DNA of 64,000 nucleotides from VRUE01 sp963702175 (lineage in GTDB: Bacteria; Actinomycetota; Thermoleophilia; Solirubrobacterales; 70-9), in assembly GCA_963702175.1 (NCBI GenBank), contig OY969721.1, positions 558,001 to 622,000 of the forward strand. Direction: 5' to 3'. Positions within the stretch are counted from its first letter, which is position 1; each line of letters opens with the position of its first letter. The position numbers and the translations under genes are program-made. The notes under the pieces are model-generated. The model had not been told where the DNA came from and ran no database searches. It saw only the letters and a list, made by a program, of their open reading frames with translations. This document shows positions 58,754 to 64,000 of this stretch, piece by piece.

Positions 58754-59326
58754 TTATTTCCTTTGGTTTGTGTTTCGTTGCGATTGATGGGAGGAAGGGG
58801 TTCGACCAAGGACGGGGTGAACGCGGCGCTGCTGGAGCCACTCGGCTTGGTCGGGCTCGAGGAACTTCCGCTCGACCTCCAGCTCGAAGCCCCAGTCGAG
58901 GACAAACGCGCGGACCGGGCCCGGGAGGGCGGTGGCCGTGATCTGCAGGCCGGGTGTGGCGTGGTTGTCGAAGCGGCGGTGGTGGCCGGTGCAGCCGGGC
59001 CCGCCGTTGCGCGGGTCCCATTCGGCCTGCTCGACCAGGTCGTCGACGTCGAGGGGGTCGATCGCGCCGTCGGCGAGCAGGCCGGTGGTCAGCTGCAGGC
59101 GGAGGACGTTGCGGATGCGCTGGCGGCCGATGAAGTGGAAGGCCTCGAGCGTGCCCGAGCAGGGGCGGTCGAGCGGGTCGTGCTGCTTGAGCCAGCAGGC
59201 CGGGCCGCCGTCGTAGAGGCGGAGGGGTTGGCCGGCGGCCTCGGGCCCGAAGTGGGTGAAGAGGACGAAGGCCTGCTCGCGGAAGGCCTCGGTCAACTCG
59301 GCGGGTGGGGTGCGGCGGCGGCTCAC
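58754..59326 (-). CDS. HNH-like nuclease candidate
   Basis: A 190-residue protein with Cys/His positions resembling an HNH/Endo VII-type fold: CSGTLEAFHFIGRQRIRNV and then PRNGGPGCTGHHRRFDNHAT. Third nuclease candidate of the prophage. The C-terminal tail is rich in Gln, Arg and Ser. Confidence 0.55.
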   Translation of the reverse strand: MSRRRTPPAELTEAFREQAFVLFTHFGPEAAGQPLRLYDGGPACWLKQHDPLDRPCSGTLEAFHFIGRQRIRNVLRLQLTTGLLADGAIDPLDVDDLVEQAEWDPRNGGPGCTGHHRRFDNHATPGLQITATALPGPVRAFVLDWGFELEVERKFLEPDQAEWLQQRRVHPVLGRTPSSHQSQRNTNQRK

Positions 59327-59541
59327 TCGGGCACCTCGCCATTGGCCAGCCGCTCGAGAGCGCCCAGCTGGACCTTGAGCCCCTCGCTGCGCTTGCGCAG
59401 CTCGTCGAGGGCACGCTTGTCCACGGCCCGGCTCTTGATGCCCTTGCCCCAGAGTCCGTCGAGCTCCCGAACCGCGTTGCGGACTGGCTTGAGATCACGG
59501 CCGAGGGCCTGGAGGAAGGCGGGGGTTTCGTCAGCTGCCAT
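59323..59541 (-). CDS. Unknown helical phage protein, first gene after attR
   Basis: A 72-residue helical protein (FLQALGRDLKPVRNAVRELD, RSEGLKVQLGALERLANGEV). Its ATG at 59541 overlaps the stop of the hybrid response regulator; in the excised phage it would overlap the integrase stop instead. Confidence 0.6.
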   Translation of the reverse strand: MAADETPAFLQALGRDLKPVRNAVRELDGLWGKGIKSRAVDKRALDELRKRSEGLKVQLGALERLANGEVPE

Positions 59542-60292
59542 CCCCGGCGTCCCCTGCGCTCATGGCGGGGACCCGGATCGGCGCAAACAAAGTGCGCTGG
59601 GGGTACCCCCAGCTGTTGACGACGTAGCGGCCGTGCTCGGGGTCGAGCTTGCGCCTCAGGCGGCTCGCATGCGAATCCAGCGTCCGCGTCCGGCCGGGAC
59701 TGTGGTACCCCCACACCTCCCCCAGCAACTCTCGCTTCGAGAAGACCCGCGAGGGGTCGGCGGCGAGCATCCGCAGCAGGCCGAATTCCTTGTTGGAGAG
59801 CTGCACTTCCCGCTCTCCGACCCAGACCCGGCGCCGGACCGGGTCGATGACGAGCTCTCCCACCCGGCACGGCCCCTCACTCGCGTCCGCTCCGCGCCGT
59901 AGCACGGCGCCGATCCGTGCCCGCAGCTCGGGGTACGAGAAGGGCTTGACGATGAGATCGTCCGCGCCGGTCTCGAGGCCCCGCACGCGGTCCTCGTCGG
60001 AGCCCCGGCCGGTGAGGATGATCACCGGCAGCCGCGGGTTGAAGCGTGAGTCAACTCCGTTCGCTTCGCGGATCTCACGCAGCACGTCGAGGCCCGACGC
60101 GTCCGGAAGCGTGATGTCGAGCAACAGCAAGTCCGGCTGGTTGTAGCGACAGAGGCGCAACGCGTCAGAGGCACTCGGCGCCGGCAACACTCCAAACCGG
60201 TCTGCCGCCAGGTGGTCGCAGAGCAGCTCCAGCGTCGGCGTGTCGTCCTCACAGACGACTAGGCTGGCGGTCTCTCGTCGCTGGGGCAGCAT
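59531..60292 (-). CDS. OmpR-type response regulator with a phage-encoded tail
   Basis: A 253-residue regulator. The receiver domain has the acidic pair in VVCEDDTPTLELL, the phosphoacceptor in LLLLDITLPDASGLD, and the conserved Lys in LIVKPFSYPEL. The winged-helix DNA-binding domain includes LSNKEFGLLRMLAADPSRVF and TLDSHASRLRRKLD. The native C-terminus would be GYGYRLVDR (237 residues); after Y230 it is replaced by 23 residues encoded by phage DNA. The start at 60292 follows the DUF192 stop by 8 bp. It was the operon partner of the kinase at 17,177-17,905. Confidence 0.93.
   Translation of the reverse strand: MLPQRRETASLVVCEDDTPTLELLCDHLAADRFGVLPAPSASDALRLCRYNQPDLLLLDITLPDASGLDVLREIREANGVDSRFNPRLPVIILTGRGSDEDRVRGLETGADDLIVKPFSYPELRARIGAVLRRGADASEGPCRVGELVIDPVRRRVWVGEREVQLSNKEFGLLRMLAADPSRVFSKRELLGEVWGYHSPGRTRTLDSHASRLRRKLDPEHGRYVVNSWGYPQRTLFAPIRVPAMSAGDAGDGS
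59586..59620. other. attR, right prophage attachment site
   Basis: Core GTACCCC at 59603-59609. AACAAAG (59586-59592) on the phage side is the exact inverted partner of CTTTGTT at attL (17940-17946); in the joined attP these arms lie 13-19 bp each side of a central GGGGTACCCC. On the host side, GTTG (59615-59618) pairs with CAAC of attL in the joined attB. An 18-bp perfect palindrome (59596-59613) is created by integration. Confidence 0.85.
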
Positions 60293-60300
60293 TGCCCCCC

Positions 60301-60642
60301 TTAAGTCTGACGAGGCGAAATTTCTCCCCCCGCCGGAGAGAGAACCTCGAGCACGGCCGCCGCACCACGGGCGAAAACCACACGGCACGGAGGAACTCGC
60401 CTGTGAATCGCAAGCGGCTCGCCGCGGTCGTCGAGAAAGTAGAGATCCAGCGGGAAGCGCATACCGAAGGTGTGGACGCTGGCGCAGCGCTGGATCAGGA
60501 GGCCGGCGCCGGCCTGTTCTCGACTGAGGCAGGCCAAACCCATCAGGCGAGCATGGAAACCCATCGCGATCGGCACTTCATGCCCGAGCACAACCGTCGT
60601 TGTGAGGCGGCGCAGCCTGGGGGCGAGAACTCCTCCATCCAC
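60301..60642 (-). CDS. DUF192 protein
   Basis: A 113-residue protein with GFHARLMGLACLSREQAGAG and the family core CASVHTFGMRFPLDLYFLDD. DUF192 proteins are small beta-barrel domains of unclear role, often near pilus or secretion genes in this kind of organism. It is the first gene of the disrupted operon, and lies head to head with the ABC transporter pair across about 90 bp. Confidence 0.85.
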   Translation of the reverse strand: MDGGVLAPRLRRLTTTVVLGHEVPIAMGFHARLMGLACLSREQAGAGLLIQRCASVHTFGMRFPLDLYFLDDRGEPLAIHRRVPPCRVVFARGAAAVLEVLSPAGGEISPRQT

Positions 60643-60723
60643 ACCGCGTCAAGTCAGTCGCCGGTCCGGTCTCTCCCCAGCTTGCCCCATCGCAACCGCA
60701 TGCGAAGCCAATACTTCACTTTG

Positions 60724-60729
60724 TATAGT
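60724..60729 (+). promoter_or_regulatory. -10 box of the exporter operon
   Basis: TATAGT, identical to the box in front of the phage repressor gene, ending 6 bases before the ATG. No convincing -35. The short distance implies a leaderless or near-leaderless transcript. Confidence 0.4.
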
Positions 60730-60735
60730 CAGGTC

Positions 60736-62553
60736 ATGCGGACTTTCCGTCGCCTGATGGGTTTCCTACGGCCCTACCGCCCCCAGCTCTGGGGCTCGCT
60801 CGTCTTCGCCTGGGCGGCGATGGGGATGACGGTGCTGATCCCGTACCTGATCGGCCGTGCGATCAACGCGATCGAGGCGGGCGAACAGCCCGACCTGCTG
60901 CCGCTGGCGCTGGTGATCCTTGCCGCCGGTGTCCTGCGCCTAGGGCTGACCCTGGTGCGACGGATCGTCGCCGGCAAGGTCTCGCTGGCGGTTGAGTTCG
61001 ACCTGCGACAGCGGTTCTACGCCCACCTGCAGCGCCTTGAGCTCGGCTTCTTCGACTCGCAGCAGACAGGGCAGCTGATGTCGCGCGCCACCGTCGACCT
61101 GCAGTCGATCCGCTTCTTCCTCGGCTACGGACTGATCTTCATCACCCAGAACCTGTTGACGATCACCCTCGCCTGTGCGGTGATGATCGTGCTCGACCCT
61201 TGGCTGGCGTTGCTCGCGCTCGCCCCGGCCCCCTTCGTCGTCTACACCGCCTCCCGCTACAACCGCGTCTCCCGGCCCGCCGTGCAGGAGGTGCAGCAGC
61301 GGATCGCCGAGTTGACCGCGGAGGCGGAGGAGAACGTCTCCGGAATCCGCATCGTCAAGGCCTTCGCCCGCGAGGAGCACCAACTGCACCGCTTCCGGCG
61401 TGCCGTCACGCGGGTCTTCGACCAGAGCATCTACTCGACCCGCCTGCAGGCCTTCTTCTCGCCGCTGCTGGGACTGCTGCCGCAGGTCGGGGTCGCGCTG
61501 GTGCTGCTGGTCGGTGGGCGCCAGGTGATCGCCGACAACCTCAGCCTCGGCGCCTTCACCGCCTTCTACACCTACGTGGTGATGCTGGCCTCGCCGATGC
61601 GGATGCTGGGAATGGCGATGGGAATGGCGCAGCGGGCGATCGCCTCTGGCAACCGCCTGTTCGAAATCCTCGACCGGGAGCCGACGATCGAGAGTGCGCC
61701 GGACGCGCCGCCTCTCCCAGCCGGCGAGGGGAGGGTCGAGCTGCATGGCGCGACGCTGCGCTACGACGACCGCCTCGCCGGCGCATCCGACATTGACCAC
61801 AGTGGAGTGGGGTCAAAGTCGGAAGCGGCGCTCAAAGGGGTAGACCTCGACGTCGAAGCGGGGTGCACGGTTGCCCTGGTCGGCCCGTCGGGGTCGGGCA
61901 AGACCAGCCTGGTAGCCCTAATCGCACGGCTCTACGACCCCAGCGAGGGGTCGGTGCTGGTAGACGGCGCCGACGTACGCAAAGTCGACGTCGGCTCGCT
62001 GCGCTCGCAGATCGCCTTCGTCAGCGACGACAGCTTCCTCTTCAGCGCCAGTGTCGCCGAGAACATCGCCTACGCCCGCCCCGACGCGACGCAGGCGGAG
62101 ATCGAAGCGGCCGCGCGGCGCGCCCAGGCCGACGAGTTCATCCGCGATCTACCCGGCGGCTACGAAGCGCTCGTCGGCGAGCGCGGCCTCACCCTCTCCG
62201 GCGGCCAGCGCCAGCGAATCGCGATCGCCCGCGCGCTGCTCGCCGATCCCCGCATCCTGATCCTCGATGACGCCACCTCCTCGGTCGATGCGACTACTGA
62301 GGCGGCGATTAAGGCCGGCTTGCGCGAGGTGATGGCCGGCCGAACGACCTTCATCATCGCCCACCGCCTCTCGACCGTCTCACTCGCCGACGAGGTAGTG
62401 GTGATGGATAGCGGCCAGATCGTCGACCGTGGCACCCACGAGGAGCTGCTCGACGGCTGCGGCTTCTACCGCGAGATCGCCGAGCACGGCCTCCCCGACT
62501 CGGTCTTTTTGCAGCGCGATCTGGAGCAGCGCGAGGAGCTGGCACGACTTTGA
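60736..62553 (+). CDS. ABC exporter subunit (membrane plus ATPase)
   Basis: A 605-residue type IV exporter half. Six membrane spans are followed by the ATPase with Walker A LVGPSGSGKTSLVALIARLY, the signature LSGGQRQRIAIARALL and Walker B RILILDDATSSVD. The start at 60736 (MRTFRRLMGFLRPYRPQLWG) leaves the -10-like TATAGT (60724-60729) only 7 bases upstream, suggesting a leaderless message. Residues about 351-363 are encoded by a palindrome and look like an insertion ahead of the ATPase core. With the next gene it forms a heterodimeric exporter of unknown substrate. Confidence 0.92.
   Translation: MRTFRRLMGFLRPYRPQLWGSLVFAWAAMGMTVLIPYLIGRAINAIEAGEQPDLLPLALVILAAGVLRLGLTLVRRIVAGKVSLAVEFDLRQRFYAHLQRLELGFFDSQQTGQLMSRATVDLQSIRFFLGYGLIFITQNLLTITLACAVMIVLDPWLALLALAPAPFVVYTASRYNRVSRPAVQEVQQRIAELTAEAEENVSGIRIVKAFAREEHQLHRFRRAVTRVFDQSIYSTRLQAFFSPLLGLLPQVGVALVLLVGGRQVIADNLSLGAFTAFYTYVVMLASPMRMLGMAMGMAQRAIASGNRLFEILDREPTIESAPDAPPLPAGEGRVELHGATLRYDDRLAGASDIDHSGVGSKSEAALKGVDLDVEAGCTVALVGPSGSGKTSLVALIARLYDPSEGSVLVDGADVRKVDVGSLRSQIAFVSDDSFLFSASVAENIAYARPDATQAEIEAAARRAQADEFIRDLPGGYEALVGERGLTLSGGQRQRIAIARALLADPRILILDDATSSVDATTEAAIKAGLREVMAGRTTFIIAHRLSTVSLADEVVVMDSGQIVDRGTHEELLDGCGFYREIAEHGLPDSVFLQRDLEQREELARL
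61786..61823. repeat. Palindrome inside the exporter gene
   Basis: Arms 61786-61798 and 61811-61823 match at 12 of 13 positions in inverted orientation around a 12-base loop. The frame remains open; it encodes about 13 extra residues (SDIDHSGVGSKSE) between RYDDRLAGA and ALKGVDLDVEAG, where other exporters have no such segment. Confidence 0.75.
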
Positions 62554-64000
62554 GCGCGACCCGCAACCTCTGGCGAGTGATTCGCGGCGAGGACCAGCGT
62601 GGCCGCAAGCTGCGCTGGATGGCCGGGTTGCTGCGCCCCTACCGCGGCCGGGTCGCGCTGACATTCGTCGCGATGCTTGCCGCGACGGGTGCCGCGCTAG
62701 CTCCCCCCTACCTCGCCGGACAGGCGATCGACGCGGGGATAGTCCCCGGCGACAGCGCTGCGCTGACCCGGATCGTCGTCGCCTTCCTCGCGATCGCCGT
62801 TGTCTACGCGGGCGCCACCTACGCGCAGACGTACCTGGTCGGCTGGGTCGGCACCCGCGCCCTGCAGGATCTGCGCGAGCGGGTCTTCTCCCACCTGCAG
62901 GCGATGTCGATCGGCTTCTTCACCCGACGCAGCCCCGGAGTGCTGATCTCGCGCATGACCAACGACATCGAGGCGCTCAACCAGCTCGTCACCAGCGGCG
63001 TGGTGACGCTGCTCTCGAGCACGCTGACCCTGGTCGGCGTGGTCGTCATCCTGCTCCTACTCGACCTGCAGCTGGCACTGGTCACCTTCCTCACCTTCCC
63101 CCTCGTCGCGATCGCGAGCGTCATCTTCCGGATCGCCTCGCACGGCGCCTACCGGGCCACGCGAGAGCGGATCGCCGCCGTCACCTCCTACCTGCAGGAG
63201 ACGCTCAGCGGCGTGCGGGTGGTGCGCAGCTTCGGCCAGGAGCCGCGCCACATGGCGGCGATGACCGAGCTCAACGAGGCCAACCGTGAGGCGAACATGA
63301 AGACGGTCTACCTCAACGCCTCCTACTTCCCCGCGGTCGAACTGCTCTCCGCCGTGGGTACCGCGGCGATCATCCTCTACGGCGGCAGCCAAGTGATTGA
63401 CAACGCGATTCAGGTCGGCGTCGTCGTCGCCTTCATCGGCTACCTCCAGGTCTTCTTCGACCCAATCCAGCAGCTATCCCAGCTCTACACCACCTACCAG
63501 CAGGGGATGGCAGCGCTCGACAAGATCTTCGAGCTGCTCGACACCGAGCCCGACATGGTCGACGCACCCGAGGCGATCGACCCGGGCGTACTGCGCGGCG
63601 AGATCGAGATGGAGAGCGTCTGGTTCTCCTACACCGATGGGGACTGGGCGCTGGAGGACGTCGACCTGCACGTGCCGCCCGGACAGACGCTGGCGCTGGT
63701 CGGCGCCACCGGGGCCGGCAAGTCGACCTTCGCCAAGCTGGTGGCGCGCTTCTACGACCCGCAGCAGGGACGGGTTCTGGTCGATGGACACGACCTGCGC
63801 GAGGTGCGCCAGCAGGCGCTGCGGCGCCAGCTCGGCATCGTCCCCCAAGAGGGGTTCCTCTTCTCCGGCAGCGTGCGCGAGAACGTCGCCTTCGGGCGGC
63901 CCGAGGCGACCCTCGAGGAGATCGAGGCGGCCGCGGCGGCCGTCGGCGCCACCGAGTTCATCGCGGCGCTGCCGGAAGGGATCGATACCGAGGTCGGCGA
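62550..64000 (+). CDS. ABC exporter subunit, truncated by the window end
   Basis: The second exporter half starts at a TTG (62550) that overlaps the previous stop (TTGA); a GTG at 62576 is an alternative. About 483 residues are visible: membrane domain (LLRPYRGRVALTFVAMLAAT), then the ATPase Walker A LVGATGAGKSTFAKLVARFY. The Q-loop is QLGIVPQEGFLFSG. The signature and Walker B are beyond the window. Partner of the preceding gene. Confidence 0.9.
   Translation, partial: MSATRNLWRVIRGEDQRGRKLRWMAGLLRPYRGRVALTFVAMLAATGAALAPPYLAGQAIDAGIVPGDSAALTRIVVAFLAIAVVYAGATYAQTYLVGWVGTRALQDLRERVFSHLQAMSIGFFTRRSPGVLISRMTNDIEALNQLVTSGVVTLLSSTLTLVGVVVILLLLDLQLALVTFLTFPLVAIASVIFRIASHGAYRATRERIAAVTSYLQETLSGVRVVRSFGQEPRHMAAMTELNEANREANMKTVYLNASYFPAVELLSAVGTAAIILYGGSQVIDNAIQVGVVVAFIGYLQVFFDPIQQLSQLYTTYQQGMAALDKIFELLDTEPDMVDAPEAIDPGVLRGEIEMESVWFSYTDGDWALEDVDLHVPPGQTLALVGATGAGKSTFAKLVARFYDPQQGRVLVDGHDLREVRQQALRRQLGIVPQEGFLFSGSVRENVAFGRPEATLEEIEAAAAAVGATEFIAALPEGIDTEVG

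Larger units (their letters stand above)
17926..59609. mobile_element. Siphovirus prophage, about 41.7 kb
   Basis: The element is bounded by a 7-bp core repeat and contains integrase, repressor pair, lysis, tail, head, packaging and replication modules in a normal siphovirus order, with almost all genes on the minus strand. No structural gene appears broken. Host genes outside the boundaries (response regulator and kinase/tad genes) form one operon when the two flanks are joined. In the circular form the integrase gene would be followed by the 59,323-59,541 gene. Confidence 0.93.

Overview
The window is GC-rich bacterial DNA. It carries a murein/division (dcw) cluster whose MurE has the DNPR motif of meso-diaminopimelate-adding enzymes, a Tad/Flp pilus operon, and phage genes of the kind seen in actinobacterial siphoviruses. 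I infer an actinobacterium, possibly of the Thermoleophilia/Solirubrobacterales type; no rRNA or other strict marker is present to prove it.

Region 1 (1-12,940, minus strand) is the dcw operon, read right to left: mraZ, rsmH, an ftsL-like gene, ftsI, murE, murF, mraY, murD, ftsW, murG, murC and the start of murB. The MraZ operator repeats lie inside the spacer of a good promoter upstream of mraZ. ftsW carries a one-base frameshift. Several long imperfect palindromes sit between these genes, and one sits in frame inside murF.

Region 2 (12,992-17,905) holds one unknown membrane protein on the plus strand, then tadC, tadB, a cpaF/tadA ATPase, a SAF/CpaB-like gene and a sensor kinase on the minus strand.

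Region 3 (about 17,926-59,609) is a complete-looking siphovirus prophage of about 41.7 kb. From left to right it holds: a large serine integrase; about 20 small translationally coupled early genes; a divergent repressor pair (about 25.0 kb); a lysis region with holin candidates and an endolysin (26.9-29.2 kb); tail genes with a 1,711-residue tape measure protein; tail chaperones with a -1 frameshift site; connector genes interrupted by five glycosyltransferases; capsid, scaffold, MuF, portal and terminase; two HNH nucleases; a replication initiator with iterons inside its gene; a DNA methyltransferase; and a stretch of Ser-X repeat ORFs.

Region 4 (59,531-64,000) holds the response regulator that is the missing partner of the kinase in region 2, a DUF192 protein, and a divergent pair of ABC exporter subunits, the second cut by the window end.

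The main finding is the integration site. The prophage entered the last codons of the response-regulator gene. Joining the two host flanks at a shared 7-bp core restores a normal OmpR-type C-terminus ending over the kinase start codon (GTGA overlap). Because the core is in the same reading frame in both genes, integration swaps the C-terminal tails of the regulator and the integrase, and separates the regulator from the kinase and tad genes. Other points for follow-up are a tRNA-like non-coding element carrying a 29-nt perfect antisense match to a neighbouring phage gene, the tandem Ser-X ORFs, and the palindromic insertions in host coding sequence.
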